DNA of 64,000 nt from CAVQNQ01 sp964427655 (GCA_964427655.1 CAYRWE010000001.1:1-64000), one strand, 5' to 3'. Shown: positions 44,201 through 53,086, numbered from the stretch's first letter. The notes: generated from the letters alone by a model not told the origin. Made by a program: numbers and translations.

Positions 44201-44502
44201 GCGCGGCGAGCACGGTGGCGGTGGACGCGGCGGTGGTGCCGACATACCTGAGCGGGAGTGCCACGCTGGATTTCCCGGCGATCACGCAGGGGGCGTGCAG
44301 CGCGGATTTGAATATTGCGGTGACGGGGGCCGCTTTGGGAAACAGCGTGGCGCCGGGCTGGCCGGGGCTGCCGGCGGGCGTGGTGGGAATAATGTATGTG
44401 AGCGCGGCGAACACGGTATCGGCGCGGCTGTGTAACCTGTCGGGGATGACGGTAGATCCGTCGCCGGCGGTGTACGGCGCAACGATTATCCGGAGTTTCT
44501 AA
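41221..44502 (+). CDS. Large secreted protein of 50-residue repeats with phage tail-fibre-like modules
   Basis: A 1093-residue protein. A signal peptide (MRFPRCGMWLLGTAVGIVAS) is followed by a Cys-containing module (PATCSVGQAFFNTAAPAGMN then YACTAPNVWTQQ). Eleven contiguous repeats of GDA.GPAGST.V.GLQGR and then .APA.GQALTWN...NQWQP follow, and a twelfth lies near residue 815. Between them come SLLIPGSAHGYQSADLLVEC and ITSVFGRTGAIAAQTGDYSF, wording I associate with phage tail fibres. There is no membrane anchor. The repeats suggest a trimeric or beta-solenoid fibre used for adhesion. Function is inferred; no enzyme motif is present. Confidence 0.72.
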   Translation: MRFPRCGMWLLGTAVGIVASAQTQVDLRTQSKSADFSGMPTKPFQTGTSLPATCSVGQAFFNTAAPAGMNFYACTAPNVWTQQTQPTLPSPTGQAGKVLATDGSTASWMGFAGDVAGTAGALTVGGLQSHPVAATAPASGQALTWSGTAWQPGTPAITLAGDATGASGSTLVKALEGRAVAATAPADGQALTWSAASNWWQPGTPSITLGGDTGGTVGNAVVRGLQGRAISTNPPADGQGLTWNAASNQWLPGIPNTSLTGDANGPAGNTVVTGLRGRVISTSSPADGQALTWSAASLQWQPGTPAITLAGDAAGAAGSTLVTGLRGHAIATNSPANGQALTWNATTSQWQPGIPSVTLSGDASGPYGSTTVEALQGRAVAATAPANGQALAWNGATNQWQPTAVGTSVAGDVSGALASTVVQGLQGRAMSSTAPSNGQALEWNATANQWQPANVTSTLAGDASGPAGSTVVEGLQGRTVSAAVPSNGQALEWNAMANQWQPGNVVSTLAGDATGPAGSTVVEGLQGRTVASTAPTDGQALKWNGTTSRWEPSTMGGDASGPLESTVVAGLQGRAVSATAPASGQALTWNATTNQWQPGNVATTLSGDANGPVGNTTVSALQGRTLSAAAPLNGQVLRWDGTLNQWEPGGSTGNYTAAFTAQTSLLIPGSAHGYQSADLLVECFDPTDKAVDPDSVSINAATYDITVGFAQAQSGSCVVNGGSSGSSGGSGTGSGAITSVFGRTGAIAAQTGDYSFAQIAGTVAGTQLGTGIDAAKIGGGTVSTPVFGYLANVASDIQAQLNGKMAAGQALSGDVTGSVGSTVVAALQGQKVAATAPSDGQVLTWSAAASQWQPGGSGGSSGATLATLAVTRTSPTMLTIGSGCSAPTPCNVRFGSTVTSIQTAATATLSAGNGLAFIYVNQNGVLNVGSNLTVACSTGCQAVTGVSAFPNNTIPIGTWNATSGTWDAQGTDGRAWLSTTLVNAGQGVMVVNAGAASTVAVDAAVVPTYLSGSATLDFPAITQGACSADLNIAVTGAALGNSVAPGWPGLPAGVVGIMYVSAANTVSARLCNLSGMTVDPSPAVYGATIIRSF
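41557..43170 (+). repeat. Tandem 150-bp coding repeats (eleven units)
   Basis: Units start at 41557, 41701, 41851, 42001, 42151, 42301, 42451, 42601, 42751, 42889 and 43039, so most are exactly 150 bp (50 codons) and two or three are 138-144 bp. Each begins GGxGAxGxxx (Gly-Asp) and contains GGGCAGGCGCTGACGTGGA-like text for GQALTW. A separate unit lies at about 43660-43790. Confidence 0.9.
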
Positions 44503-44646
44503 GCGCGAAGCTGCCGATCCGTTCCGCGCGGCGCAGAATGGCTCTTGCCGAAACGCGCGGGCCGGCGGTTAACGAGCGAGCAGCCGAAGTAAACAGAATA
44601 AAAGAGATCTGTTTTCGACTATTCTGTAGAAGAAACGGGAAAGAAC

Positions 44647-45429
44647 ATGCAGTTTTGGCAAAGAGGCAGGCTGGCCGTCGCGCGGTTCTTAAGGTTGGAC
44701 CTGACTCATGGCCAGAACCATTATTGGGAGTTCCTGAACTCGCGGGTCAGGCCCGGTATGCGGTGGCTGGAAATCGGCTGTGGCCGCCAGATAGTGCCGG
44801 AATTCGCCGCTTCGCTGGAAGAACAGCGGGCCGTGGCGGGGCGGGCGGCAGTGCTGATCGGTATCGACATGGACCCGGCGATCACGGCACATCCGCTCGT
44901 CCGGAACAGGGTTTTCGCGACGGCCATGAGCCTCCCGTTCGAAGGGGAGACATTCGACCTGGTGACGGCCAACATGGTGGTGGAGCATATCGCCGATCCG
45001 GGGACCTTCCTGCGCGAAGTGCGGAGGGTATTACGGACGGGCGGGCGGCTAGTGTTTCATACTCCGAACAGGCTCTATTACCTGATTACGATCGCGGGGA
45101 TAACGCCTAAGAGTATTAAGGGCTGGGTCATTCGGAAGCTGGAAAGCCGGTCGGACGAAGATCAATTCGAGACGTATTACAGGATGAACTCGAAACGGTG
45201 TATCGCGGAGCTGGCGCGCGAGACGGGGTTCGAGATGGAAACAGCGCTGGTGAAGGGATCGGTGGGGAGCTTGGGGGTTCTGGGGCCAATCGGCTGGCTG
45301 GAATGCCCGGTCCTGAAACTCGTGGCGGTGGCGAGAGGGGGAGAATTCAACTCCAACCTGATCGTCAGCCTGCGGAGGCCGGCGGAGGCCCGGGTGGAAC
45401 ACGAGTGCGGGAAGTCTGCGCCGGTGTGA
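44647..45429 (+). CDS. SAM-dependent methyltransferase (class I)
   Basis: A 260-residue enzyme. MRWLEIGCGRQIVPEFAASL is motif I. VLIGIDMDPAITAHP is motif II. FDLVTANMVVEHIADPGTFL is motif IV, and LRTGGRLVFHTPNRLYYLIT follows, all typical of the Methyltransf_11/31 group often found in glycan clusters. GAAACGGGAAAG precedes the ATG. It lies between two genes for large secreted proteins, so it may act on their glycans or on polysaccharide. Confidence 0.82.
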   Translation: MQFWQRGRLAVARFLRLDLTHGQNHYWEFLNSRVRPGMRWLEIGCGRQIVPEFAASLEEQRAVAGRAAVLIGIDMDPAITAHPLVRNRVFATAMSLPFEGETFDLVTANMVVEHIADPGTFLREVRRVLRTGGRLVFHTPNRLYYLITIAGITPKSIKGWVIRKLESRSDEDQFETYYRMNSKRCIAELARETGFEMETALVKGSVGSLGVLGPIGWLECPVLKLVAVARGGEFNSNLIVSLRRPAEARVEHECGKSAPV

Positions 45430-45471
45430 GGGGCGGCTATTCGAGAGCCGCGGAGAGATCCAGATATTACT

Positions 45472-48400
45472 ATGAATTCTGCCATGAAGCGAGCGTTCGC
45501 GCTGTTATTCCCGGCGATCGGGCTGGCGAGCATCAGCAATGTCCGGGTGAGTGGGACGACATCCACGCAGGCGGCGATTGCCTACACGGCGCCGGATAAC
45601 AACGCCTGCACGGTAACGGTGAGCACCTCGCCGACTTACGCGCCGCCGGTGCCGGATGTGGACCCGACGTTGTTTAGCGGAGCGAACTCGGACAGCCGGA
45701 CGGGGAGCGTCACGATCGGGCGCGCGCGGGTGTTTGTCGCGGGGAAGCGTTCGGTGGAGAAGAACCTGAACGGCGCCAACAGCAGCCGGGCGTTGGAAGC
45801 GGCCGTGACGCACTATTTCCAGATTGCCTGCCCGGCGGACGGTTCGACGGCCAGCGGGAGCTTCACGACGGCGACGATCCCGAGCGGGACGTCTTACGGC
45901 GAGCCGATTCCGATAGACCCGGCGAATAACGGGAACTACATCTATCCCACGGTTTCGATGACGGACCGCACGGCGTGGACGATCGAGCCGCACACCGGGG
46001 CGCGAGTGAAGAACCTGGCGCTGCCGGGAGATATCCCCGAAGCCGGTCCCCCCACCATGAACTCAAGTGGACTGGGGGTGGCGTGCCATCCGACGCCGGT
46101 GAAAGCCAGCGACGAAAACAAGTTGGGATACCACTGCCAGATCTGGATGGGTGGAGTATTCCCGGCGCTGTATTGGATTGCGCCGGACGGCGAGGTCCGC
46201 TTTCTGGGGACGATGAACACCAACTACACGAGCGGGTGGGCGGCATCGAATTTCTGCACGGGAACGCTCTCGGCAGCGTTTGACGCCACGGATCCCAACA
46301 CGTTCTACTGCTGGGTGGGCACCGACCCGACGTATCGCGGCAAAGTGGTACCGCTCAAGGCGGTGTATACCGGTCACAACATCGCCGGTGGAGATGCCGA
46401 TCGGACGAACCAGCCGCTCGCGGGTGGCAGCGGGCTACCGAATACCACCTACACGCAGATCCTACCGGTGGGGCGGGACGTCCAAACGCTGCTAACGGAG
46501 TTCGATCCGAATTTCACGACCTACGGTCTGGCCTGCTGCACCGCTTATATCAGGGGGGACTGGGCGAACAGCCGGTATGTTTTCCAATTGCTGGCCGCCC
46601 AAAATGCGTTTGGATGGATTGGCGTATTCGATTTGAATCAGACGGCGGCCCAACAGATAGCGAAGTTCGGCAGCGCGGCGGGGTGCGCGGACAACCCGGC
46701 GGTGACCGGAAGCGCGTATACGGGGATGGCGGGCTGCGTAGTGGCGAGCACGAGCACGTTCAACTCGGCACCGGGATCGGGCCTGCGCTGGTCGGGGCTG
46801 CACACGCTCAACGTGACGCCGGCATCCACGTTCTTGGGGGTAGAGCTGGAGTCGCCGGACGTGATTTACACGGCGACGCTGACGGGCGCGTTGAGCGGGA
46901 CACCGGGTACGTGCAGCATGGCCCAACCTTCGGGGAGCTATATCCCCGACTGGCCGGATACGAGCTGGACTTACGGCTGCTCGACGGTGACGGTAAGTGG
47001 AGATCCGCAGGCCTCCACGCCCAAAGCGGGATATCCCACATCGATGCCGGCGGCGCCAGGCGATTTCGTGAGCGTCAACGCCGGCAATTTCAACCATAAC
47101 GAAGTCATGCGGCTGCTGGACAAAGGGGCGGATGGGAAGACGTGGTACATTCAGCGCCGGTATTTCTACGGGGCCTTCTGGCCGTATTCGACGGCGAGCG
47201 CCGGGGGGACGCTGGGGATGATGTCGTGGGCGATCTACAACGACATCAACAACACCGGCCTATCGCTGTGGTGGGATGTGGATAACGGCGGCCTCGCCAC
47301 GAACATGACGAATACGTACCGGGACCCGCTGGCGCCGGTGCACGTGGCGTTTGTGAACAACGCGGCTTTCGGGCGCTGGACGACGATCGGGAACGAAACG
47401 CAAGCAGGCATGGAGCCGGGGAGGCTAACCGCCGTGCCGCCGACGCTGCTGAGGCAAGGGAGCCCGTCGGTCAATGGGGTTGCGTGGAGCTACGGGAGTC
47501 CCTGGAGCGACACGATCGCATCGATTCAGAGGACCGGGCAACCGGCTATGCAGGCGGGGGATTTGTCGCTGGAGTCGCATCCTTCGCTTCCGATCATCAA
47601 CCCGCCGGACCAGGCGACTTACAATCAACTGGCCGATAACCATCCCTATTTCGGGGCATCGTACATTGTGACACCGTCGAATGTTTCGCTGGTGGGGGGG
47701 CAGCTTTACCGGATTCGCGGCCTCAGCATGGCAAGCCTCTATAAGCTGGTTCCGAACTTCGCGAATTCGGGGAGCCGGGCGATGAAGGAGGTATCGGGAC
47801 CAGCGGTGCGGCTGGCCACCGACGCGTCGACGCAATTTCAGTGGTGCGTGGCGCTGTATGCGGGGGAATGCTATAGCGGGTCTCTGGCGGGGGACATCTA
47901 CTTCAACGCACCGGGGATCGCGAACGCCTTCTGCACATACAACTGGAGCACCCTGCTCACGACGACGACGATTCCGAACGATATCTGTGTGAGCCCGGCA
48001 CACGCGACGGTGCAAGCGGTCAAGATGGCGGGGATTGCGGACGACCCGCAGGGGTTGCAATCGCGGGTCATCAGCAACGCGCTGGGCCAGTACGACCAGC
48101 AGATCATATTCTGGAACTCGCGCAGCGTGCCGGATGGGTCCTGGCTATATACCTCGCTGGCGATGGATTCGGCGCTCAAGCTGATCAAGATTCCGCCGCG
48201 CAGCACGGATACGGTGAACCGCACGGGTTACATACCGATCAGCATCGGGCTGGCGGCGCGGGCGGGGGTGGATAACGTGGTGGTGGAATTCGGGTATGCG
48301 GAGAACGGGATCCCGGGAGCCTACTACTGCACGGCCAGGCAGGAATCGTGCGTGGCACAGGGAGCGACCATCGCCCCGACACAGCCGTTTTACTTCGCGA

Positions 48401-48558
48401 GCACGGAGGCGGCATCCATTCAGGGAATGCCGTGCGCGAGCGGGTGCACGGTAACGCTGCCGGGGGTATCGGGGAGGATGTTGTACTACCGCGTGGATTC
48501 CCGCAACAGCGCGGGGGGCGTGGTGGACCAACAGACCGGGGTACAGGCGGTCCCGTAG
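45472..48558 (+). CDS. Large secreted protein of unknown fold with Fn3-like ends
   Basis: A 1028-residue protein. A short signal peptide (MNSAMKRAFALLFPAIGLAS) is followed by an Fn3/Ig-like domain (NVRVSGTTSTQAAIAYTAPD). The long middle part, residues about 140-860, is rich in Trp, Tyr and Asn with scattered Cys pairs (YHCQIWMGGVFPALYWIAPD, DPNTFYCWVGTDPTYRGKVV, SLWWDVDNGGLATNM), as in a beta-propeller or other beta-rich fold. A second Ig-like region near the end (GVDNVVVEFGYAENGIPGAY and VSGRMLYYRVDSRNSAGGVV) closes it. I recognise no family or catalytic motif. Its company suggests a surface or extracellular role. Confidence 0.72.
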   Translation: MNSAMKRAFALLFPAIGLASISNVRVSGTTSTQAAIAYTAPDNNACTVTVSTSPTYAPPVPDVDPTLFSGANSDSRTGSVTIGRARVFVAGKRSVEKNLNGANSSRALEAAVTHYFQIACPADGSTASGSFTTATIPSGTSYGEPIPIDPANNGNYIYPTVSMTDRTAWTIEPHTGARVKNLALPGDIPEAGPPTMNSSGLGVACHPTPVKASDENKLGYHCQIWMGGVFPALYWIAPDGEVRFLGTMNTNYTSGWAASNFCTGTLSAAFDATDPNTFYCWVGTDPTYRGKVVPLKAVYTGHNIAGGDADRTNQPLAGGSGLPNTTYTQILPVGRDVQTLLTEFDPNFTTYGLACCTAYIRGDWANSRYVFQLLAAQNAFGWIGVFDLNQTAAQQIAKFGSAAGCADNPAVTGSAYTGMAGCVVASTSTFNSAPGSGLRWSGLHTLNVTPASTFLGVELESPDVIYTATLTGALSGTPGTCSMAQPSGSYIPDWPDTSWTYGCSTVTVSGDPQASTPKAGYPTSMPAAPGDFVSVNAGNFNHNEVMRLLDKGADGKTWYIQRRYFYGAFWPYSTASAGGTLGMMSWAIYNDINNTGLSLWWDVDNGGLATNMTNTYRDPLAPVHVAFVNNAAFGRWTTIGNETQAGMEPGRLTAVPPTLLRQGSPSVNGVAWSYGSPWSDTIASIQRTGQPAMQAGDLSLESHPSLPIINPPDQATYNQLADNHPYFGASYIVTPSNVSLVGGQLYRIRGLSMASLYKLVPNFANSGSRAMKEVSGPAVRLATDASTQFQWCVALYAGECYSGSLAGDIYFNAPGIANAFCTYNWSTLLTTTTIPNDICVSPAHATVQAVKMAGIADDPQGLQSRVISNALGQYDQQIIFWNSRSVPDGSWLYTSLAMDSALKLIKIPPRSTDTVNRTGYIPISIGLAARAGVDNVVVEFGYAENGIPGAYYCTARQESCVAQGATIAPTQPFYFASTEAASIQGMPCASGCTVTLPGVSGRMLYYRVDSRNSAGGVVDQQTGVQAVP

Positions 48559-48707
48559 GCGGCCGCGCGGCGCCACGCACAATTGAGGCGAACGGCGCAG
48601 GGCACGGCAAACACGCCCAGCGAGGGCGGCCAATTTTCAGGTTGAGGGGAACAAGGCGCGGGAGTTGTGCGGCGGCACCGGGCGCCTTGCGGGAGGGGTC
48701 TATTCTA

Positions 48708-49817
48708 ATGAAACGAATTCTGATGTGGCTCTGCGTGGGGGCGGCTGGCCTCGCAGCGCAGACGACCATTAACGGCAGCCGTACCATTCTGGGCACGTGG
48801 GACGCTTCCGGCGCGGCGCATTCGTTGCCGAGCAAGAAAGGCACCGCAGCCAATATACCGGCTACGTGCACGACGGGGGAGGAGTATTTCGCAACGGATG
48901 CGGCGGCGGGACGAAATAAGTATTACTGCACGGCGAGCAACACGTGGACGCAGCAACTGGGAGCGTCCGGCGGCAGCGGCGCGATAACGTACGCAGACAT
49001 CTTCGACGGCTCGACCGGCACGCTGGCGGACGGCGGCACGGTGACGTGGACATGCGGCAGCGGCAGCGGAGCGGTATGCACGGCGAGCTGGACCGTGCCG
49101 GCAGGGGTCAACGCGCTGCGCATCGTGGCGTGGAGCGGAGGACAAGGAGGCGCCGGGAGCAGCTCGGGGGACCGGTCCGGATATGGCGGAGGCGGAGGCG
49201 GATATTACAACGGAATGTGCCCGGTGACGCCGGGCAACTCGTACACGGTCACGGTAGGGCTGGGCGGCACGGGAGGAGCGAACGGCTACGGCGGCGGGCA
49301 AGGCAACGGCGGAGCCTCCGGTTTCGGATCGTGCTTTGTGCTGCTGGGCGGCGGGCAGCTTGCGGCGAATTTCGGCGGCGGCCTGGCAGCTTTGCCGGGC
49401 GATCCGGCGGCGTGGGTATCGCTGGGGTACTTTGTCAACAGCCTGAGTTATTGCTCATACGGAGGAGGAAATCCGGCGGGCAATGCGTTACGAGCCGATG
49501 TGGGGGGATGTGGCGGGACGCAGCAGGCCAGCGCAGGGGTGGCCGGGCAGAACGGAGGTTACGGTATTTTCGGGTCGGGGGGCGGCGGCTCGGGAGGATA
49601 CGTCAGTGCCACAGGTGGAGTAGGCGGCGCTTCGGGTGTGGGCGGCACGGGCGGCAAAGGCGGTGGCTGGACCTCGAGCGGGGGTCCCGTGGCGTGCGGA
49701 CAGGGGAGCATCCCGGGTGGCGGCGGCGGCAGCGCCGGGGCAACTTCGTCGGGCATCGGCAACCAGACGGGATGCGCGGGGGCGCGCGGCGAGGTTCGCC
49801 TCTACTACACGAAGTGA
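48708..49817 (+). CDS. Secreted glycine-rich protein, tail-fibre-like
   Basis: A 369-residue protein. MKRILMWLCVGAAGLAAQTT is a signal peptide. Residues 45-85 hold the Cys module (IPATCTTGEEYFATDAAAGR then YYCTASNTWTQQL) shared with the protein at 41221. TASWTVPAGVNALRIVAWSG starts a glycine-rich domain (GGGGGYYNGMCPVTPGNSYT, VTVGLGGTGGANGYGGGQGN) like those at the tips of phage tail fibres. The end is GARGEVRLYYTK, which closes such domains. The ATG at 48708 follows GGGAGGGG; longer frames upstream are not signal-led. Probably an extracellular adhesin-like protein. Confidence 0.75.
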   Translation: MKRILMWLCVGAAGLAAQTTINGSRTILGTWDASGAAHSLPSKKGTAANIPATCTTGEEYFATDAAAGRNKYYCTASNTWTQQLGASGGSGAITYADIFDGSTGTLADGGTVTWTCGSGSGAVCTASWTVPAGVNALRIVAWSGGQGGAGSSSGDRSGYGGGGGGYYNGMCPVTPGNSYTVTVGLGGTGGANGYGGGQGNGGASGFGSCFVLLGGGQLAANFGGGLAALPGDPAAWVSLGYFVNSLSYCSYGGGNPAGNALRADVGGCGGTQQASAGVAGQNGGYGIFGSGGGGSGGYVSATGGVGGASGVGGTGGKGGGWTSSGGPVACGQGSIPGGGGGSAGATSSGIGNQTGCAGARGEVRLYYTK

Positions 49818-49925
49818 CATCGGACAGGCGTGGCGGGAGGGTGGCGAACTGCTTCGCGGTGGCCGGGTTCGCGAAATGGCTGTACTGTAAAATCTGGACG
49901 CCAGTTTTGGCAATGAGGACGCCGC

Positions 49926-51560
49926 TTGCGGATTGCGCTTCTGCAAATCAACCCGACCGCCGGGGATATTAACGGAAACTCGGCGCTGATCATACGCGGG
50001 GCCCGCACGGCACAATCCCAGGCGGCCGACCTGGTGGCGACGCCCGAGCTGGCGCTGATGGGATACCTGCCCCGCGACCTGCTGATGAGCCGCGGTTTCG
50101 TGAAGCGCAGCGGCGAGGCGCTGGCGCGCATCGCGGTGGAGCTGAAGAACGGGCCGGCGATGCTGGTGGGGGTGGCCACGCCGAATCCGAGCGATATCGG
50201 CCGGCCGCTCTTTAACAGCGCGGTGCTGCTGCGTAACGGGTCGGTGGGGCCGGTCTTCCATAAAACGCTACTGCCGACCTACGACGTATTCGACGAGGAC
50301 CGGTATTTCGAGCCCGCGCCGGAGCCGCAGATTCTGGAGCTGAAGGGATGGCGGCTGGGGATCAGCATTTGCGAGGACGTGTGGAACGATCGGGATTTCT
50401 GGCAGCGGCGGCGTTACCATCAAGACCCGATCGAGATCCTGGCGAAGGCCGGGGCGCAGGCGATCATCAACCTTTCGGCTTCGCCGTTCACGGTGGGGAA
50501 GCAGCTTTTGCGCGAGCAGATGCTGGGGCACATAGCCGAGAAGTACCGGTTGCCGCTGGCATACGTCAACCAGGTGGGCGGCAACGACGATTTGATCTTC
50601 GACGGGCGCAGCGGCGCATGGGATGCGCAGGGCCGCCTGTTCGCGCGTGCCAAGGGCTTCCAGGAAGACGTAGTGGTGGCGGACCTCGAGCGGGGAACGG
50701 GCGAGGTGGCGGAGGACGATTTCGAGGCCGAGGCGGAAGTCTGGAACGCGCTGGTGTTGGGGGTACGGGATTATGCGCGGAAGACCGGATTCACCAAGGT
50801 GCTGCTGGGGCTTTCGGGGGGCATCGATTCGGCGCTGACGGCGGCCATCGCGGCGGATGCCCTGGGGCCGGAGAACGTTTTGGGCGTGATGATGCCCTCG
50901 TGCTATTCCAGCCGGGGCAGCGTGGAGGATTCCGAGGAGCTGGCGCGCAACCTGGGGATACACACGCTGGCGCTGCCGATTGCCGAGGTCATGCAGTCCT
51001 ACGAGGGAGTACTGGCGGAGGCATTTCGCGGCTTCCGGGCGGATGTGACCGAAGAGAACATCCAATCGCGCATCCGCGGCAACTTGTTGATGGCGCTTTC
51101 GAATAAGTACGGGTCGCTGCTGCTGACGACCGGCAATAAGAGCGAGATGTCGGTGGGGTATTGCACGCTGTACGGCGATATGAACGGCGGACTGGCGGTC
51201 ATCGCGGATCTGCCGAAGATGATGGTGTATCGCGTATCGCGCTGGCGCAACCGGCGCAGGGCGGACATCCCCGAAGCGATTCTGACCAAGGCGCCATCGG
51301 CCGAACTGCGGCCGGACCAGACGGATCAGGACAGCCTGCCGCCTTACGAGCTGCTGGACCAGATCCTGGAATTGCACGTGGAGCAATCGCAAGCGGCGGA
51401 AGAGATTATCGCGCGAGGCTTCGACGAAGCCACGGTGCGGAAGGTTCTGCGGCTGGTGCGGACAGCGGAGTTCAAGCGCAAGCAGGCGGCTCCGGTGTTG
51501 AAGGTGACTTCGCGGGCGTTCGGCACGGGGTGGCGGATGCCGATCGTGCGGGGCGAGTAA
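49926..51560 (+). CDS. nadE: NAD+ synthase, glutamine-hydrolysing
   Basis: A 544-residue enzyme for the last step of NAD synthesis. The N-terminal nitrilase domain (residues 1-255) has MRIALLQINPTAGDINGNSA, Glu in ATPELALMGY, Lys in FHKTLLPTYDVFDED and Cys in GISICEDVWND. The C-terminal synthetase has LLGLSGGIDSALTAAIAADA (PP-loop), TTGNKSEMSVGYCTLYGDMN and KAPSAELRPDQTDQDSLPPY. The start is TTG at 49926, preceded by GAGGAC, because no in-frame ATG fits the conserved N-terminus. It is a housekeeping gene, unlike its neighbours. Confidence 0.93.
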   Translation: MRIALLQINPTAGDINGNSALIIRGARTAQSQAADLVATPELALMGYLPRDLLMSRGFVKRSGEALARIAVELKNGPAMLVGVATPNPSDIGRPLFNSAVLLRNGSVGPVFHKTLLPTYDVFDEDRYFEPAPEPQILELKGWRLGISICEDVWNDRDFWQRRRYHQDPIEILAKAGAQAIINLSASPFTVGKQLLREQMLGHIAEKYRLPLAYVNQVGGNDDLIFDGRSGAWDAQGRLFARAKGFQEDVVVADLERGTGEVAEDDFEAEAEVWNALVLGVRDYARKTGFTKVLLGLSGGIDSALTAAIAADALGPENVLGVMMPSCYSSRGSVEDSEELARNLGIHTLALPIAEVMQSYEGVLAEAFRGFRADVTEENIQSRIRGNLLMALSNKYGSLLLTTGNKSEMSVGYCTLYGDMNGGLAVIADLPKMMVYRVSRWRNRRRADIPEAILTKAPSAELRPDQTDQDSLPPYELLDQILELHVEQSQAAEEIIARGFDEATVRKVLRLVRTAEFKRKQAAPVLKVTSRAFGTGWRMPIVRGE

Positions 51561-51566
51561 GGCGGC

Positions 51567-52691
51567 CTAAGGCTCGAGCGCGAAATGGCGCGTGACGATA
51601 GCGGCGATGCGCTCGCTCGCGTGGCCGTCGCCGTACGGGTTGTGGATGCGGGACATCCGCAGGTGCTCGGCATCGTCTTCGAGCAGGCGGACGGCTTCGG
51701 AGACGATCCGAGCGGTATCGGTTCCCACCAGTTTGACCGTGCCGGCTTCGACGGCTTCGGGGCGCTCGGTGCGGTCGCGCATCACGAGCACGGGCTTACC
51801 GAGGGAAGGCGCTTCTTCTTGAATGCCGCCGGAATCGGTGACGATGAGGCGGGCGCGGCGCATGAGATCGACAAAGGCCACGTAATCGAGCGGCTCGGTG
51901 AGCATGACGTTGGGGAGACCGGCGAGCGCGCGGATCACCGGATCGAGGACGTTGGGGTTGCGGTGCACGGGATAAACTACCTGCACGTCCGGGCGGGCGG
52001 CGAGTTGAGATAGGGCGGCGCAAATGCGCTCGATGCCGGGGCCGAAGCTCTCACGGCGATGGGCGGTGACGACGATCAGCTTTCTGACGGGGTCTAGCCA
52101 TGGCAGCGGGGGAGCCTGGAGTCTTCCCTGCCCCAGTTCGCCGGCGATGTACAGGACGGCATCGATGCCGGAGTTGCCGGTAACGAAAATGCGGTTCGCG
52201 GGGGTTCCCTCGGCGAGCAGATTGCGGCGGGCGCTTTCGGTGGGCGCGAAGTGCAAGGCGGCCAGGCGTCCGGTCACCTGGCGGTTCATCTCCTCGGGAA
52301 AGGGCTGTTCGAGATCGCCGGTTCGCAGGCCGGCCTCGACATGAGCCACCGGGATATGGCGATGGAAGGCGGCCACGGCGGCGGCCATGGTTGTGGTGGT
52401 GTCGCCTTGGACTACGGCCATGTCAAAGGCACCTTCCGCCAGGATAGGGTCGAGCGCAGTGAGGATGCGGGCGGCGGTGGCGGAGAGCGTCTGGCCGGGG
52501 GTCATCAGGTTCAGATCGAAATCCGGCCGCACCGCAAAGCACGCGAGCACCTGGTCGAGCATGGCGCGATGCTGGGCGGTGACGCAGACGCGGGCGTCAA
52601 GGCCGGGATGGCAAAGCCGTATGTGCCGGATGACCGGGCAGAGCTTAATGGCCTCGGGCCGGGTGCCGAAGATGAAGAGCAGGCGTTTCAC
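51567..52691 (-). CDS. wecB: UDP-N-acetylglucosamine 2-epimerase (non-hydrolysing)
   Basis: A 374-residue GT-B-fold enzyme that interconverts UDP-GlcNAc and UDP-ManNAc. KRLLFIFGTRPEAIKLCPVI is the N-terminal motif. DMAVVQGDTTTTMAAAVAAF and VAHVEAGLRTGDLEQPFPEE hold the active-site acids, and TDSGGIQEEAPSLGKPVLVM with RDRTERPEAVEAG the UDP site. It supplies ManNAc for the surface glycan. It converges on nadE with a 6-base gap, and a CAGCTT/AAGCTG dyad lies at 52709-52728 upstream. Confidence 0.92.
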   Translation of the reverse strand: MKRLLFIFGTRPEAIKLCPVIRHIRLCHPGLDARVCVTAQHRAMLDQVLACFAVRPDFDLNLMTPGQTLSATAARILTALDPILAEGAFDMAVVQGDTTTTMAAAVAAFHRHIPVAHVEAGLRTGDLEQPFPEEMNRQVTGRLAALHFAPTESARRNLLAEGTPANRIFVTGNSGIDAVLYIAGELGQGRLQAPPLPWLDPVRKLIVVTAHRRESFGPGIERICAALSQLAARPDVQVVYPVHRNPNVLDPVIRALAGLPNVMLTEPLDYVAFVDLMRRARLIVTDSGGIQEEAPSLGKPVLVMRDRTERPEAVEAGTVKLVGTDTARIVSEAVRLLEDDAEHLRMSRIHNPYGDGHASERIAAIVTRHFALEP

Positions 52692-52827
52692 CGAATCTCC
52701 AGTTTAAACAGCTTAGTGCTCGAAGCTGAATAGGATAGGCAAGATTTCATAACTTCCCACTTAATCTGTGTTACCTCGTTTTGTAGATCGGTAGGCACGG
52801 TTGAGCGACCAGTTTCACACTTTTATC

Positions 52828-52856
52828 TTGCAAGATCCGCAATGCCACCCTACTAT
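52828..52856 (+). promoter_or_regulatory. Sigma-70-like promoter of the HTH-parA operon, probably leaderless
   Basis: TTGCAA (52828-52833) and TACTAT (52851-52856) are exactly 17 bases apart. Transcription should start near 52863, at or just before the ATG at 52865, so the mRNA would have almost no leader. The region upstream (52692-52827) is AT-richer than its surroundings. Confidence 0.55.
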
Positions 52857-52864
52857 AGGGAGTG

Positions 52865-53086
52865 ATGCGAAGCACTGGACGTGCTCAGGAATATTTGACG
52901 ACTGCCAGGGTGGCCCGCATTTTGGGAATCTCTAAGCGGACTCTACACAACTGGATCAAATCGGGAAAAGTGACGGGGCCGGAGGTCAATCCGGCGAACG
53001 GCTATCTGCTATGGACCATGTCGGATGTGGAGACCGTGCGGACGGTGCTGATGGAGGAATCGAGTGATTCGACTGGTAATCGCTAA
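52865..53086 (+). CDS. Small MerR/excisionase-type helix-turn-helix protein
   Basis: A 73-residue protein. YLTTARVARILGISKRTLHN begins a MerR-like winged helix-turn-helix, and WIKSGKVTGPEVNPANGYLL the wing. It has no effector domain, so it is a pure DNA-binding unit like an excisionase or a plasmid partition regulator. It overlaps the ParA start by 23 bases, so it is co-transcribed with parA. It probably represses the promoter at 52828, or binds a partition site, or helps the recombinase at 55277. Confidence 0.78.
   Translation: MRSTGRAQEYLTTARVARILGISKRTLHNWIKSGKVTGPEVNPANGYLLWTMSDVETVRTVLMEESSDSTGNR

Noticed and set aside
52709..52728. CAGCTT/AAGCTG dyad upstream of wecB as an operator
   Set aside because: A 6-bp dyad with an 8-base loop is expected by chance at this length; no second copy was found.
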